DNA from: Stenotrophomonas lacuserhaii
Lineage (GTDB): Bacteria > Pseudomonadota > Gammaproteobacteria > Xanthomonadales > Xanthomonadaceae
Direction: 5' to 3'
Assembly (NCBI RefSeq): GCF_014836545.1
Contig: NZ_JACSQS010000020.1
Location: forward strand, 1 to 62,611
DNA length: 62,611 nt
In this document: positions 1-10,069 of the stretch, in pieces
Numbering within the stretch: position 1 is the stretch's first letter
Layout of the letters: each line of letters starts with the position of its first letter
Position numbers and translations under genes: made by a program
Notes under the pieces: generated by a model
The model's input: the letters and a program-made list of their open reading frames with translations, nothing else
Told to the model about the DNA's origin: nothing
Databases searched by the model: none

Positions 1-37
1 GGTCAGAGTCCTTTCGCTACGCGAAAGGACTCTGACC
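1..37. repeat. Long perfect hairpin repeat
   Basis: Two perfectly complementary 17-nt arms (1-17 and 21-37) flank a 3-nt loop. A T-rich stretch follows at about 44-56, so on the plus strand it could also end transcription. The arm begins GGTCAGAGTCC and ends in its complement. No gene overlaps it. It looks like a dispersed intergenic hairpin and is different from the GTAG-headed palindromes elsewhere in the window. Confidence 0.6.
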
Positions 38-100
38 CCTGCCTTTATTTTTTTCATACGCGGGTGGCGGCGACCGGAACCTGTCAGGGGGCCGGGCGGG

Positions 101-262
101 GGGGCTGGGCGGGGGCGTTGAGCGCCATGGATGGCGCGAAACGAGCGCTACATGGACGTACTTGTGCGCGTCCCCCGCGCAGCCCCACCGCCCGGCCCGG
201 CCCGAGCTCCGGCTTCGCAGCAGCCAGCCGCGAGGGGGTTTCCACCCGTTCGACCACCCAGA
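101..262 (+). repeat. Left copy of a terminal inverted intergenic repeat
   Basis: This segment is repeated in inverse orientation at 62457-62611. The first 45 nt (101-145) are identical to the reverse complement of the last 45 nt of the window; the rest is diverged but alignable, including the blocks around CGCGAGGGGGT and CACCCGTTCGACCA. A near-perfect palindrome, GCGCCAT-GG-ATGGCGC, lies at 122-137. Several frames stay open because of the GC content, but none has a recognisable protein or ribosome binding site, so I treat it as non-coding. Confidence 0.6.
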
Positions 263-286
263 CCAACAGGAAAAGTTGAGCAGGGG

Positions 287-315
287 TTGCGCAGCGCAGC
301 AGAATGCTGCATAAT
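287..315 (+). promoter_or_regulatory. Sigma-70 promoter of the tRNA-fMet/rimP operon
   Basis: A -35 TTGCGC (287-292) and a -10 CATAAT (310-315) are separated by exactly 17 nt. The -10 ends 11 nt before the mature tRNA 5' end, which predicts a very short precursor leader. Read by eye only. Confidence 0.6.
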
Positions 316-326
316 TCCGCTTCTGG

Positions 327-403
327 TGCGGGGTGGAGCAGTCTGGCAGCTCGTCGGGCTCATAACCCGAAGGTCGCAGGTTCAAATCCTGCCCCCGCTA
401 CCA
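327..403 (+). tRNA. metY: Initiator tRNA-fMet (CAT)
   Basis: The 77-nt cloverleaf has anticodon CAT at 361-363 and an encoded CCA end. Initiator hallmarks are visible: three consecutive G:C pairs close the anticodon stem (GGG before and CCC after the loop) and position 1:72 is unpaired (T327 opposite T399). As in many gammaproteobacteria, it is the first gene of the rimP-nusA-infB operon. Confidence 0.95.
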
Positions 404-420
404 ACTAAGCATCAGACGAG

Positions 421-450
421 AGCGATTCCGGAAACGGAGTCGCTTTTCTC
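421..450 (+). terminator. Terminator-like hairpin after tRNA-fMet
   Basis: Stem 421-430 pairs with 435-444 (one G:T) around a GAAA loop, followed by TTTTCTCGTTT. It probably ends or attenuates the tRNA transcript, with some readthrough into rimP-nusA. Confidence 0.6.
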
Positions 451-651
451 GTTTCAGGGGCTTCAAAGGTGCGCGCAGCTTGCACCAACCCGGTGCAAGG
501 TCTATCATCGGCGGGCTGGCGGTATATCTGATGGTTGGCTCTGCATCGAGCGCGATCATCCCGCCACCGGCTTCGACCAGAAGCTGGGCTTCGCAGGGGA
601 TCGCGTCAGCGCGCCCTGCGGCCGGAATCCAATGACCGGATTTCACCGGAC

Positions 652-673
652 AAAGGGCCCAGCGGGCCCTTTT
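652..673 (+). terminator. Leader hairpin with T-run before rimP
   Basis: A perfect 9-bp stem (AAAGGGCCC at 652-660 with its complement at 664-672) and a 3-nt loop are followed by TTTTGCATTT. It lies only about 60 nt before the rimP start codon inside the operon leader. It is therefore either a second terminator for the tRNA unit or an attenuator for rimP-nusA. Confidence 0.5.
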
Positions 674-735
674 GCATTTCCGGAACGGGCCCACTGCGGT
701 CCGGATATCTTCCACATTCAACAACAAGGCAGGCT

Positions 736-1320
736 GTGAGCGACAAGGCAACCGAAATCGCGAATCTGCTCGGCCCCACCGTCGATGCGCTGGGCCTGGA
801 ACTGCTGGGCGTCGAGTATCTGCCCGCACCCGGCGGCGCTACGCTGCGTCTGTACATCGACGTGCTGATCGCCGAGCAGGACGAGCGCACCATCAACGTC
901 GAGGACTGCGAGCGCGTCAGTCGCGAAGTGTCCGCGCAGATGGACGTCGAAGACCCGATCAGCGGCAATTACACGCTGGAAGTGTCTTCGCCGGGCGTGG
1001 ACCGCCCGCTGTTCAACCTGGCGCAGTTCGGCCAGCACCTGGGCCAGAACGCCAAGGTGCAGCTGAAGCTGCCGCAGGACAACCGTCGCCGCCTGCAGGG
1101 CCGGATCGATTCGGTCGATGCCGAGCAGGGCACGATCAGCTTCACCGTCGACAAAACCACCCTGGTGGTGTCGGCCGACAACATCGACAAGGCACGCATC
1201 ATGCCCGACTGGGTGGCGCTGGGGCTGGCCCCGAGCAAGCCGACCGGTCCGGCCAAGCGTCCGAAGCCGACCAAAAATCCATCCAACGAGCCTGCGGCCA
1301 AGAAGCCGCGCGCGGAGTGA
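736..1320 (+). CDS. rimP: Ribosome maturation factor RimP
   Basis: The 194-residue protein is a cytoplasmic factor for 30S subunit assembly. The N-terminal alpha/beta domain carries the family stretch [10 protein letters not shown] and the motif [17 protein letters not shown] SSPGVDRPL near residue 90, followed by an SH3-like barrel and a basic Pro/Lys-rich tail. The start is a GTG at 736 after AAGGCAGG; the open frame continues upstream but is not protein-like there. nusA starts 4 nt after the stop, the usual rimP-nusA-infB order. Confidence 0.95.
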   Translation: MSDKATEIANLLGPTVDALGLELLGVEYLPAPGGATLRLYIDVLIAEQDERTINVEDCERVSREVSAQMDVEDPISGNYTLEVSSPGVDRPLFNLAQFGQHLGQNAKVQLKLPQDNRRRLQGRIDSVDAEQGTISFTVDKTTLVVSADNIDKARIMPDWVALGLAPSKPTGPAKRPKPTKNPSNEPAAKKPRAE

Positions 1321-1324
1321 GCCA

Positions 1325-2836
1325 ATGAGCAAGGAACTTCTGCTGGTAGTTGACGCGGTCGCCAATGAAAAAGGCGTGCCGCGTGAAGTGATCTTCGACG
1401 CGATCGAGGCCGCCCTGGCTTCGGCGGCGAAGAAGCGCTACCCCGATGAGGAAGTGCTGGCGCGCGTGGTCATCGACCACAAGGACGGCACCTACCAGAC
1501 CTTCCGCCGCTGGGAAGTGGTGGCAGACGACGTGGTCATGGAGTCCCCGGACCGCCAGATCCGCCTGATGGACGCCATCGACGAAGCCGAAGGCGTCGAC
1601 GTTGGTGACTACGTCGAAGAACAGATTGAAAACCCGGACTTCGGCCGTATCGCCGCCCAGGCCGCCAAGCAGGTCATCGTGCAGCGTGTGCGCGAAGCCG
1701 AGCGGCAGCAGGTCGTCGATGCCTGGAAGGATCGCGTTGGCGAGCTGATCACCGGTGTGGTCAAGCGCGCCGAGCGCGGCAACATCTTCGTCGACCTGGG
1801 CGGCAACGCCGAGGGCTTCATCCCGAAGGACAAGGGCATCCCGCGCGACGTGCTGCGTGCCGGTGACCGCGTGCGCGGCTACCTGGCCGAAGTGCGCTCC
1901 GAACCGCGTGGCCCGCAGCTGTTCATCAGCCGCGCTGCGCCGGAGTTCATGATCGAGCTGTTCAAGCTGGAAGTGCCGGAAGTCGGCCAGGGCCTGGTGG
2001 AAATCATGGCCTGCGCACGTGATCCGGGCGACCGCGCCAAGATCGCCGTGCTGGCCCACGACACCCGTACCGATCCGATCGGTGCGTGCATCGGCATGCG
2101 CGGTTCGCGCGTGCAGGCGGTGTCCAACGAGCTCAATGGCGAGCGCGTGGACATCGTGCTGTGGAACGAGAACCCGGCCAACTTCGTCATCAATGCGATG
2201 GCGCCGGCCGAAGTGCAGTCGATCATCGTCGATGAAGACAAGCACTCGATGGACCTGGCTGTCGCCGAAGACCGGCTGGCCCAGGCGATCGGCAAGGGCG
2301 GGCAGAACGTGCGCCTGGCCAGCCGCCTGACCGGTTGGCAGTTGAACGTGATGACCCAGGACCAGGTCACCGCCAAGTCCGAAGCCGAGCAGACCTCGGC
2401 CCGCCAGCTGTTCATGGACAAGCTGGAAGTGGACGAGGAAATCGCTGGCATCCTGGTCAGCGAAGGCTTCGGTACCGTGGAAGAAATCGCTTATGTACCC
2501 GTCGGCGAACTGCTGGCGGTGGAAGGCTTCGACGAGGACATCGTCGAAGAACTGCGCGCACGTGCCCGTGACGCGCTGCTCAACGAGGCGCTGGCCGTTG
2601 AAGAAGGCCTGGAAGACGGCGTTCCTGCCGACGACCTGCTCGCCCTGGAAGGCATGGACGAGGTTACCGCCTACGCCCTGGCCAGCCATGGCGTGCGCAC
2701 CGGTGAGGACCTGTCGGACCTGGCTGCCGACGAGGTGGTTGAATTCGGCATCGAGGGGCTGGACCAGGAGCGCGCCGCGGCGCTGATCCTGTCCGCCCGT
2801 GCCGAGGAGATCGCCCGACTGGAACGCGGCGAATGA
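1325..2836 (+). CDS. nusA: Transcription termination/antitermination factor NusA
   Basis: The 503-residue RNA polymerase-binding factor controls pausing, termination and antitermination. Visible domains are the N-terminal RNAP-binding domain (to about 125), S1 (about 135-200, with ITGVVKRAERGNIFVDLGG), KH1 with GACIGMRGSRV near 255 and KH2 with IGKGGQNVRLA near 320. Two acidic C-terminal repeats follow (about 360-495), as in E. coli NusA (495 aa) and absent from many phyla. It is tightly coupled to rimP and probably shares its transcript. Confidence 0.97.
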   Translation: MSKELLLVVDAVANEKGVPREVIFDAIEAALASAAKKRYPDEEVLARVVIDHKDGTYQTFRRWEVVADDVVMESPDRQIRLMDAIDEAEGVDVGDYVEEQIENPDFGRIAAQAAKQVIVQRVREAERQQVVDAWKDRVGELITGVVKRAERGNIFVDLGGNAEGFIPKDKGIPRDVLRAGDRVRGYLAEVRSEPRGPQLFISRAAPEFMIELFKLEVPEVGQGLVEIMACARDPGDRAKIAVLAHDTRTDPIGACIGMRGSRVQAVSNELNGERVDIVLWNENPANFVINAMAPAEVQSIIVDEDKHSMDLAVAEDRLAQAIGKGGQNVRLASRLTGWQLNVMTQDQVTAKSEAEQTSARQLFMDKLEVDEEIAGILVSEGFGTVEEIAYVPVGELLAVEGFDEDIVEELRARARDALLNEALAVEEGLEDGVPADDLLALEGMDEVTAYALASHGVRTGEDLSDLAADEVVEFGIEGLDQERAAALILSARAEEIARLERGE

Positions 2837-2928
2837 GCCGGCAATGAACAGGGCCCTGAGCCGATCAGGGCGTAGAATCCGCGCTACCTCCACAAACGGG
2901 GGGGCGCCCTCAAGATCATAGGATCCGA

Positions 2929-5574
2929 ATGTCGCAGCAAACCACCATCCGCAAGCTTGCCGAACTGGTCAATACACCGGTTGAAAAACTGCTGGAACAG
3001 CTGGCGGGTGCCGGCATGAAGTTCAGCGGTCCCGAACAGGTCGTGACCAGCACCGAGAAAGTGAAGCTCCTGGGCTTCCTTCGTCGTGCCCACGGCAAGC
3101 CCGAGCAGGCCGTCGAAGAAGCCACCGAGGCTTCCAAGAAGATCACCCTGAACCGCCGCAAGCACCAGGAAGTGACGGTGAACGCGGGTCGCAGCAAGAC
3201 CACCGTGAACGTGGAAGTGCGCCAGAAGCGCACCTACGACAAGGCGGCCGCGCGCATGACCCCGGATGAGGAGCGCGCCGACATCCTGCGCAAGCTGGAG
3301 GAATCCCGCCAGCGCAATCTTGATGAACAGGCAGCGTTGGCGGAGAAGGACCGCCTGCGCGATGAAGCCATCGTGCGCAAGCGCGAGGAAGAAGTTGCCG
3401 CCAAGGAACGTGCCGAGGCCGAGAAGAAGGCGGCTGAAGAAGCTGCCATCGCCGCCAAGGCCGCCGAAGCCGCTGCCGCCAGCCGTCCGGCTGCTGCGCG
3501 CCCGGCTGCCGATGCCGCGCCGGCCGCCCCGCGCGCCGCACGTCCGCCGGCCGGTGGCCCGTCCGCGCCGCCGCGTGGTGCCGCACCGCCGCGTTCGGAT
3601 GACCGCAACAACCGCGGCCCGGCCCGTACCGATCGCCCGGGTGGTGATCGTTTCGCCGGCCAGATGCATCTGTCCGCCGCCGACCGTGCGCGCCGTGGCA
3701 ACAGCAACAGCAACAACCGTGGCCGTCCGGGCAGCCGCCCGCAGCCGGGCCGTCGCGACATGCGCGGCAGCCAGAACAGTGGTCCGCACGCGTTCGAGCG
3801 GCCGACGGCTCCGGTCGTGCGTGAAGTGGCGATTGGCGACAGCATCACCGTCGCCGACCTGGCGCAGAAGCTGGCCCTGAAGGGCGGCGAAGTGGTCAAG
3901 GCCCTGTTCAAGATGGGCGTCATGGCGACCATCACCATGAGCATCGACCACGACACCGCGGCACTGGTGACCGAAGAACTCGGCCACGTGGTGGTCCGCG
4001 CCGGCAATGACGACGTCGAAGAGGCACTGCTGGCCGCTACCGGTGAAGAGCGCGGCGAAGCCGTCTCGCGTCCGCCGGTGGTCACCATCATGGGCCACGT
4101 CGACCACGGCAAGACCTCGCTGCTGGATTACATCCGCCGCACCAAGGTCGCCACCGGCGAAGCGGGTGGCATCACCCAGCATATCGGTGCGTACCACGTG
4201 GAAACGCCGAAGGGCGTGATCAGCTTCCTGGATACCCCGGGCCATGCCGCCTTCACCTCCATGCGTGCCCGCGGCGCCAAGCTGACCGACATCGTGGTGC
4301 TGGTGGTGGCTGCCGATGACGGCGTCATGCCGCAGACCAAGGAAGCGATCCAGCACGCGCGTTCGGCGAACGTGCCGCTGATCGTGGCGATCAACAAGAT
4401 CGACAAGTCCGGTGCCGACCCGATGCGCGTGAAGAACGAGCTGCTCACCGAGCAGGTCGTATCCGAAGACTTCGGTGGTGACATCCAGATGGTGGAGATC
4501 TCGGCCAAGGCCGGTCTCGGCATCGACGACCTGCTGGAAGCCATTTCCGTGCAGGCCGAACTGCTGGAACTGAAGGCCGTGGCCGACGGCCGCGCCAGCG
4601 GCGTGGTCATCGAATCCTCGCTGGACAAGGGCCGTGGCCCGGTCGCGACGGTGCTGGTGCAGCAGGGTTCGCTGAAGAAGGGCGACTACCTGGTGTGCGG
4701 CATCCAGTACGGCCGCGTGCGTGCCCTGTTCGACGAAACCGGCAAGCAGCCTGACCAGGCCGGTCCGTCGATCCCGGTGCAGGTGCTGGGTCTGTCCGGC
4801 GTGCCGGAAGCGGGCGATGATTTCGTGGTGGTCGAAGACGAGCGTCTGGCCAAGGACGTGGCGCAGCAGCGCGAAACCAAGCGCCGTGAATCGCGCCTGG
4901 TGCAGTCCGCCGGCAGCCGCATGGAAGACATCATGGCCACGCTCGGCAAGGGCGAGGGCCAGCAGGTGCTCAACCTGGTCATCAAGGCCGACGTGCAGGG
5001 TTCGGTGCAGGCACTCAGCCAGGCGCTGGTGGGTCTGTCCAACGACGACATCCGCATCAACGTGATCCACTCCGGCGTGGGCGGCATCACCGAATCGGAC
5101 GCCAACTCGGCGGTCGCTTCGAAGGCTACCGTGATCGGCTTCAACGTGCGTGCGGATGCTTCGGCCCGTCGCATCATTGAATCCAACGGCGTCGACCTGC
5201 GTTACTTCTCGATCATCTATGACGTGATCGACCAGGTGAAGCAGGTGGCTTCCGGTCTGCTGGGCGTGGAGATCCGCGAAGAGATCATCGGTATCGCCGA
5301 TGTCCGCGACGTCTTCCGCAGCTCGAAGTTCGGCGCTGTCGCCGGCTGCATGATCGTGGAAGGCATCGTCAAGCGGAACAAGCCGATCCGCGTGCTCCGC
5401 GACAGTGTCGTGGTGTTCGAGGGCGAGCTGGAATCGCTGCGTCGCTTCAAGGAAAACGTCGACGAAGTCCGCAATGGTACCGAGTGCGGTATCGGCGTGA
5501 AGGCGTACAACGACGTCAAGCCGGGTGACCAGATCGAGTGCTTCGAGCGTATCGAAGTGCCGCGCACCCTGTAA
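2929..5574 (+). CDS. infB: Translation initiation factor IF-2
   Basis: This 881-residue GTPase delivers fMet-tRNA to the 30S subunit. An IF2_N helical module starts the protein, then comes a Lys/Glu/Ala-rich linker ending in an Arg/Pro/Gly-rich stretch (about 170-280) and a second IF2_N module near 300. The GTPase domain has G1 GHVDHGKTS near 388, G3 DTPGHAAF and G4 NKID. The C-terminal domains bind fMet-tRNA. Length matches E. coli IF2-alpha (890). The 92-nt gap after nusA contains TAGAAT, a possible extra -10. Internal in-frame starts could give shorter isoforms, as in E. coli, but I cannot tell from sequence. Confidence 0.97.
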   Translation: MSQQTTIRKLAELVNTPVEKLLEQLAGAGMKFSGPEQVVTSTEKVKLLGFLRRAHGKPEQAVEEATEASKKITLNRRKHQEVTVNAGRSKTTVNVEVRQKRTYDKAAARMTPDEERADILRKLEESRQRNLDEQAALAEKDRLRDEAIVRKREEEVAAKERAEAEKKAAEEAAIAAKAAEAAAASRPAAARPAADAAPAAPRAARPPAGGPSAPPRGAAPPRSDDRNNRGPARTDRPGGDRFAGQMHLSAADRARRGNSNSNNRGRPGSRPQPGRRDMRGSQNSGPHAFERPTAPVVREVAIGDSITVADLAQKLALKGGEVVKALFKMGVMATITMSIDHDTAALVTEELGHVVVRAGNDDVEEALLAATGEERGEAVSRPPVVTIMGHVDHGKTSLLDYIRRTKVATGEAGGITQHIGAYHVETPKGVISFLDTPGHAAFTSMRARGAKLTDIVVLVVAADDGVMPQTKEAIQHARSANVPLIVAINKIDKSGADPMRVKNELLTEQVVSEDFGGDIQMVEISAKAGLGIDDLLEAISVQAELLELKAVADGRASGVVIESSLDKGRGPVATVLVQQGSLKKGDYLVCGIQYGRVRALFDETGKQPDQAGPSIPVQVLGLSGVPEAGDDFVVVEDERLAKDVAQQRETKRRESRLVQSAGSRMEDIMATLGKGEGQQVLNLVIKADVQGSVQALSQALVGLSNDDIRINVIHSGVGGITESDANSAVASKATVIGFNVRADASARRIIESNGVDLRYFSIIYDVIDQVKQVASGLLGVEIREEIIGIADVRDVFRSSKFGAVAGCMIVEGIVKRNKPIRVLRDSVVVFEGELESLRRFKENVDEVRNGTECGIGVKAYNDVKPGDQIECFERIEVPRTL

Positions 5575-5583
5575 TGCTGCAAG

Positions 5584-5607
5584 GGACCGGGCCGAAAGGC
5601 CCGGTCC
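5584..5607 (+). other. Intergenic hairpin between infB and rbfA
   Basis: A perfect 10-bp stem (GGACCGGGCC with its complement) is closed by a GAAA tetraloop 9 nt after the infB stop. There is no T-run, so it is more likely an RNA-stability or processing element within the operon than a terminator. Confidence 0.5.
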
Positions 5608-5663
5608 TGCTTCAAGGCATCACCGTTCATCGTGTCACCCCCCAAATAAAAGAGCCCTGCCGC

Positions 5664-6047
5664 GTGCCCAAGACTTTCCATCGAACCGACCGTGTTTCCG
5701 CCCAGATCCGCCGCGAACTTGGCACCCTGGTGCACAACGCCGTGCGCGAACACGGGCTGCCCTCGGTCAGCGTGTCCGATGTGGAAATCACCCGCGACAT
5801 GTCCCATGCCAAGATCTTCGTGACCGCGCTGATGGCCGAGCGCTCCGAAGAGGCGATGAAGGGCCTGAAGGAACTGGCCTGGCACCTGCGCATGGAACTG
5901 GCGCGTGCGATGAAGCTGCGCCACGTGCCCGAGCTGCATTTCCATTACGACGATTCGGTCGATCGCGGCGAGCGCATCGACAACCTGCTGCGTGAGCTGC
6001 CCGACACGGTCGCGGCGGAAAAGAAGCGCGAAGGCAACGAAGAGTAA
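5664..6047 (+). CDS. rbfA: 30S ribosome-binding factor RbfA
   Basis: The 127-residue KH-fold protein binds 16S rRNA during late 30S maturation and cold adaptation. It begins with the family signature FHRTDRVSAQIRRELG and contains VSVSDVEITRDMSHAKIFV and the C-terminal block around RIDNLLREL. I chose the GTG at 5664; an ATG at 5538 in the same frame lies inside the end of infB and adds non-conserved residues. It sits between infB and truB, as in other gammaproteobacteria. Confidence 0.93.
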   Translation: MPKTFHRTDRVSAQIRRELGTLVHNAVREHGLPSVSVSDVEITRDMSHAKIFVTALMAERSEEAMKGLKELAWHLRMELARAMKLRHVPELHFHYDDSVDRGERIDNLLRELPDTVAAEKKREGNEE

Positions 6048-6101
6048 GGATCCGCTGACGCCGGATGAAGCCCGGCGACTGCCTGCATCACGGATCCTGC
6101 C

Positions 6102-6124
6102 CGCCGGGGAGTGCCCGGCGCTAC
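6102..6124 (-). repeat. SMAG-type GTAG palindrome
   Basis: Read on the minus strand it starts GTAG and continues with a 7-bp stem (CGCCGGG/CCCGGCG). It lies in the 88-nt gap between rbfA and truB, only 12 nt before the truB start codon. Confidence 0.6.
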
Positions 6125-6135
6125 GATGAACATCC

Positions 6136-7044
6136 ATGACACGTATCCAATTCCGTCGCCTGGACGGCATCCTGCTGCTCGACAAGTCCAGCGGCATGAG
6201 CTCCAACGCGGCCCTGCAGGTCGCCCGGCGCCTGTTCCGTGCAGAGAAGGGCGGCCACACCGGCAGCCTGGATCCGCTGGCCACCGGCCTGCTGCCGCTG
6301 TGCTTCGGCGAGGCCACCAAGATCGCCGGCCTGCTGCTCGGCTCGGCCAAGGCCTACGATGCGGAAGTCGTGCTCGGCCAGACCACCGATACCGATGATG
6401 CCGAAGGGCAGGTGCTGCTGCAGCGCCCGGTGCCGGAGATCAGTGCCGATGCCCTGCAGGCTGCACTTGCGGCGCTGACCGGCCACATCCGCCAGCGTGC
6501 CCCGATCTATTCCGCGCTCAAGCAGGGTGGGGAACCGCTGTATGTGAAGGCCCGTCGTGGCGATGCCATCGAGGCGCCCGAACGCGACGTCGAAGTGCGC
6601 TCCATCGAGGTGCTCGAGCAGCAGCCGGACCGCCTGCGCCTGCGCGTCACCTGCGGCTCGGGCACCTATATCCGCAGCATCGCCCGCGACCTTGGTGAGG
6701 CGCTGGGGTGCGGGGCGCACATCAGCGCGCTGCGCCGCTTGTGGGTGGAGCCGTTCGCCGAACCGGCGATGGTCACCCTCGACCAGCTGCGCAGCATGGC
6801 CGATTCCGGTGATGAAACCGGCATGGAAGCCCTGTTGTTGCCGCTTTCGGCCGGGCTGGTGGATTACCCCCGGGTCGACCTGGATGAACAGCAGGCGGCC
6901 CGCTTCTGCCTGGGCCAGCGTCAACGCGACACCCGCTGGCCGCAAGGCCTAGTGGTGGTCCATGGCGCTGACGGCGCTGCCTGCGGGCTGGGGCAGGTCG
7001 ATGAAAGCGGGCTGCTGGCGTCCCAGCGGCGCTTCAATCGGTGA
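6136..7044 (+). CDS. truB: tRNA pseudouridine(55) synthase TruB
   Basis: The 302-residue enzyme makes pseudouridine 55 in the T-loop of tRNAs. The catalytic motif is clear: [16 protein letters not shown] near residue 38, with the nucleophilic Asp in SLD. Other family blocks are [38 protein letters not shown] and [15 protein letters not shown]-terminal PUA-like region follows. It belongs to the rbfA-truB-rpsO segment; a SMAG palindrome precedes the start. Confidence 0.97.
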   Translation: MTRIQFRRLDGILLLDKSSGMSSNAALQVARRLFRAEKGGHTGSLDPLATGLLPLCFGEATKIAGLLLGSAKAYDAEVVLGQTTDTDDAEGQVLLQRPVPEISADALQAALAALTGHIRQRAPIYSALKQGGEPLYVKARRGDAIEAPERDVEVRSIEVLEQQPDRLRLRVTCGSGTYIRSIARDLGEALGCGAHISALRRLWVEPFAEPAMVTLDQLRSMADSGDETGMEALLLPLSAGLVDYPRVDLDEQQAARFCLGQRQRDTRWPQGLVVVHGADGAACGLGQVDESGLLASQRRFNR

Positions 7045-7073
7045 CATCCGCCGGGGCCATTCAGCCCCGGACC

Positions 7074-7102
7074 TTGTTCCGGGAGGGCGCTCCCGTTACA
7101 AT
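7074..7102 (+). promoter_or_regulatory. Probable sigma-70 promoter of rpsO
   Basis: TTGTTC (7074-7079) and TACAAT (7097-7102) are 17 nt apart; the spacer contains an inverted repeat GGGAG-GGCG-CTCCC. A 7-bp GC stem (7051-7070) with no T-run follows the truB stop. The predicted leader of about 105 nt could hold the S15 autoregulatory structure known from E. coli rpsO, but I did not fold it. Confidence 0.6.
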
Positions 7103-7215
7103 TTTGCGGCCCTTTCACGGGCACCCTGCGTCGTGCAGGATCATCATCAGCCTACGGCGAGCCAAGCGGTGCGTGAACACGTTCCTGCTGGCCCCGCATC
7201 AGAAGAGAAAAGAAA

Positions 7216-7476
7216 ATGTCGATCGACACCCAGAAGGTTATTGAAGACAACAAGCGCAGCGCCGCCGACACCGGTTCCCCGGAAGTCCAGGTTGCCCTGC
7301 TGACCGCCCGCATCGAACTGCTGACCGGCCACTTCAAGACCCACAAGAAGGATCACCACAGCCGTCGTGGCCTGCTGCAGATGGTCAACCGCCGCCGCAG
7401 CCTGCTCGACTACCTGAAGAAGAAAGACGTGACCCGTTACAAGGGTCTGATCGAAAAGCTTGGCCTGCGTCGCTAA
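7216..7476 (+). CDS. rpsO: 30S ribosomal protein S15
   Basis: The 86-residue primary 16S rRNA-binding protein of the 30S platform. The conserved blocks [28 protein letters not shown] and the C-terminal [12 protein letters not shown] are all present. SD-like AGAAGAGAAAAG precedes the ATG. It has its own likely promoter and a strong terminator behind it, and pnp follows as in the E. coli rpsO-pnp unit. Confidence 0.98.
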   Translation: MSIDTQKVIEDNKRSAADTGSPEVQVALLTARIELLTGHFKTHKKDHHSRRGLLQMVNRRRSLLDYLKKKDVTRYKGLIEKLGLRR

Positions 7477-7488
7477 GCAACGAATCCT

Positions 7489-7521
7489 CCGCGGCGCAGC
7501 GATGCGCCGCGGTTTTGTTTT
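7489..7521 (+). terminator. Rho-independent terminator after rpsO
   Basis: A perfect 10-bp stem CCGCGGCGCA/TGCGCCGCGG with loop GCGA is followed by TTTTGTTTT. It should separate most rpsO mRNA from pnp, with readthrough supplying pnp. Confidence 0.85.
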
Positions 7522-7627
7522 GTAGCACCGTAATACCCATCGCATTCAGACCGGAACGACCGGTCACCCGCAGGCGGCACGGGTCGCCGACGGTCCATTC
7601 GCAGACAGCATCCCAAGGACACCCTCC

Positions 7628-9736
7628 GTGGCAAAAATCACCAAAACCTTCCAGTACGGCAAACACACCGTCACGCTTGAGACCGGCGAAATCGCCCGCC
7701 AGGCCGGCGGTGCCGTCATCGTCAAGTTCGACGATACCGTGCTGCTGGTCTCCGCCGTTGCCGCAAAGAGCGCGCGTGAGGGCCAGGACTTCTTCCCCCT
7801 GACCTGTGACTATCAGGAGAAGTTCTACGCCGGTGGCCGTATCCCGGGCGGCTTCTTCAAGCGTGAAGGCCGTGCGACCGAGAAAGAGACGCTGATTTCG
7901 CGCCTGATCGATCGCCCGATCCGTCCGCTGTTCCCGGAAGACTACAAGAACGAAGTGCAGATCATCGCCACGGTGATGTCGCTGAACCCGGACATCGACG
8001 GCGACATCGCCGCGCTGATCGGTGCCTCGGCCGCGCTGTCGCTGGCCGGCACCCCGTTCAAGGGTCCGATCGCCGCTGCCAAGGTCGGCTACAAGAACGG
8101 TGAGTACATCCTCAACCCGACCGTGACCGAGCTGAAGGACTCGGAGCTGGAACTGGTTGTCGCCGGTACCTCCAACGCCGTGCTGATGGTCGAATCCGAA
8201 GCCGCGCTGCTGTCCGAAGACGTGATGCTGGGCGCCGTGACCTTCGGTCACCGCGAAATGCAGAAGGTCATCAACGCGATCAACGAGCTGACCGTGGAAG
8301 CCGGCACCAAGCCGTCGACCTGGACCGCCCCGGCCAAGAACGACGTGCTGATCAGCGCCCTGCAGGAAGCCATCGGCCCGCGCCTGGGCGAAGCCTTCCA
8401 GGTGCGCGACAAGCTGCAGCGCCGTGACGCCATCTCGGCGATCAAGAAGGACGTGTTCGAGTCGCTGGCTGGCCGCGTGGCCGCGGAAGGCTGGAATCCG
8501 GCCGAGCTGTCCAAGGAGTTCGGCGAGCTGGAATACAGCACCATGCGCAACTCGGTGCTGGACACCAAGGTCCGCATCGATGGCCGTGCGCTGGACACCG
8601 TCCGCCCGATCGCCGTGAAGACCGGCATCCTGCCGCGTACCCATGGCTCCTCGCTGTTCACCCGCGGTGAAACGCAGGCCATCGTGACCATCACGCTGGG
8701 CACCGCCCGCGACGGTCAGGTGATCGACGCTGTGTCCGGTGAGTACAAGGACAACTTCCTGTTCCATTACAACTTCCCCCCGTACTCGGTGGGTGAGACC
8801 GGCCGCATGATGGGCCCGAAGCGTCGCGAAATCGGCCACGGCCGCCTCGCCAAGCGCGGCGTACTCGCCGTGATGCCGTCGCTGGAAGCCTTCCCGTACA
8901 CCATCCGCGTGGTGTCGGAAATCACCGAATCCAACGGCTCCTCGTCGATGGCCTCGGTGTGCGGTTCCTCGCTGGCCCTGATGGACGCCGGCGTGCCGGT
9001 CAAGTCGCCGGTGGCCGGTATCGCCATGGGTCTGGTCAAGGAAGGCGAGCGTTTCGTCGTCCTGTCCGACATCCTGGGTGACGAAGATCACCTGGGCGAC
9101 ATGGACTTCAAGGTGGCCGGTACCGCTGAGGGCATCTCCGCCCTGCAGATGGACATCAAGATCGAAGGCATCACCGAAGAGATCATGAAGCAGGCACTGC
9201 AGCAGGCCAAGGCTGGCCGTCTGCACATCCTGGGCGAGATGGCCCACGGCCTGACGGCACCGCGCCAGGAGCTGTCGGACTACGCGCCGCGCCTGCTGAC
9301 CATCAAGATCCATCCGGACAAGATCCGCGAAGTGATCGGCAAGGGCGGTTCCACCATCCAGGCCATCACCAAGGAAACCGGCACCCAGATCGACATCCAG
9401 GATGACGGCACCATCATCATCGCGTCGGTCAATGCCATCGCTGCGCAGGCCGCAAAGGCCCGCATCGAGCAGATCACCTCGGACGTCGAGCCGGGTCGCA
9501 TCTACGAAGGCAAGGTCGCCAAGATCATGGACTTCGGTGCCTTCGTCACCATCCTGCCGGGCAAGGATGGTCTGGTGCACGTGTCGCAGATCTCCAGCGA
9601 CCGCGTCGAGAAGGTCGGCGACGTGCTGAAGGAAGGCGATGTGGTCAAGGTCAAGGTGCTGGAAGTCGACAAGCAGGGCCGTATCCGCCTGTCGATGAAG
9701 GCCGTCGAAGAAGGCGAGGGTGTGTCTGCCGAGTAA
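7628..9736 (+). CDS. pnp: Polyribonucleotide nucleotidyltransferase (PNPase)
   Basis: The 702-residue phosphorolytic 3'-5' exoribonuclease is a core of the RNA degradosome. Two RNase PH-like domains flank a helical domain; the second has [10 protein letters not shown], the FFRR-like phosphate-binding region and the catalytic-region stretch MDFKVAGT near 495. KH ([12 protein letters not shown], near 565) and S1 ([16 protein letters not shown], near 625) follow. It starts with GTG at 7628. E. coli PNPase is 711 aa and is autoregulated through its leader; the 106-nt gap after the rpsO terminator could play that role. Confidence 0.97.
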   Translation: MAKITKTFQYGKHTVTLETGEIARQAGGAVIVKFDDTVLLVSAVAAKSAREGQDFFPLTCDYQEKFYAGGRIPGGFFKREGRATEKETLISRLIDRPIRPLFPEDYKNEVQIIATVMSLNPDIDGDIAALIGASAALSLAGTPFKGPIAAAKVGYKNGEYILNPTVTELKDSELELVVAGTSNAVLMVESEAALLSEDVMLGAVTFGHREMQKVINAINELTVEAGTKPSTWTAPAKNDVLISALQEAIGPRLGEAFQVRDKLQRRDAISAIKKDVFESLAGRVAAEGWNPAELSKEFGELEYSTMRNSVLDTKVRIDGRALDTVRPIAVKTGILPRTHGSSLFTRGETQAIVTITLGTARDGQVIDAVSGEYKDNFLFHYNFPPYSVGETGRMMGPKRREIGHGRLAKRGVLAVMPSLEAFPYTIRVVSEITESNGSSSMASVCGSSLALMDAGVPVKSPVAGIAMGLVKEGERFVVLSDILGDEDHLGDMDFKVAGTAEGISALQMDIKIEGITEEIMKQALQQAKAGRLHILGEMAHGLTAPRQELSDYAPRLLTIKIHPDKIREVIGKGGSTIQAITKETGTQIDIQDDGTIIIASVNAIAAQAAKARIEQITSDVEPGRIYEGKVAKIMDFGAFVTILPGKDGLVHVSQISSDRVEKVGDVLKEGDVVKVKVLEVDKQGRIRLSMKAVEEGEGVSAE

Positions 9737-9762
9737 TCGGTCGCCGCACCTCTGCTGGAATG

Positions 9763-9791
9763 AAAAAGCGGGCTTCGGCCCGCTTTTTCTT
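9763..9791 (+). terminator. Rho-independent terminator after pnp
   Basis: An 11-bp stem AAAAAGCGGGC/GCCCGCTTTTT is closed by a TTCG tetraloop; its 3' arm supplies the T-run. It closes the rimP-to-pnp operon. The following 270 nt to the next gene hold no recognisable element. Confidence 0.9.
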
Positions 9792-10069
9792 TGCCTGTGG
9801 TTCCCGCACGGAACGGGGCACCGAAGGCACGCCGAGGCGCGCCATCGGCATAGACGGCTGCGTCCCGGACAGCCGGATGAGGGGCAGCTGCGATGCAGGG
9901 TGCTGTACGTGGCAGGCGATGCACCGGGGATGTGCGGGGTCGACCCTGGCTGACCAACAGTGGGCACGCCGGCACCATCGTGATTCTTCCGGGCAAGGAC
10001 CTGGTCCGCGTCGTGGAGAATCCCTCTGGTGTTGGCGCATCCACGCAGAAGTCAGAGAGGTCCACGCCG

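Noticed and set aside
535..735. 5' extension of rimP
   Set aside because: The frame is open but the residues are not RimP-like and it would contain a terminator-like hairpin; GTG 736 fits the family.
64..739. Protein-coding frames in the first 700 bases
   Set aside because: Frames of up to 200 codons cross the tRNA and the repeat, have no family match and follow GC bias.
2884..9967. Very long minus-strand frames opposite infB and pnp (2884-5070 and 7385-9967)
   Set aside because: They lie antisense to certain genes, are His/Gly/Arg/Ala/Asp-rich with no domain or start signal, and are expected shadows of high-GC codon bias.
9893..10069. 5' extension of the Cry-like gene A
   Set aside because: The extension removes the N-terminal position of the RRR signal and lacks an SD; ATG 10070 has AGAGAGG at 9 nt.
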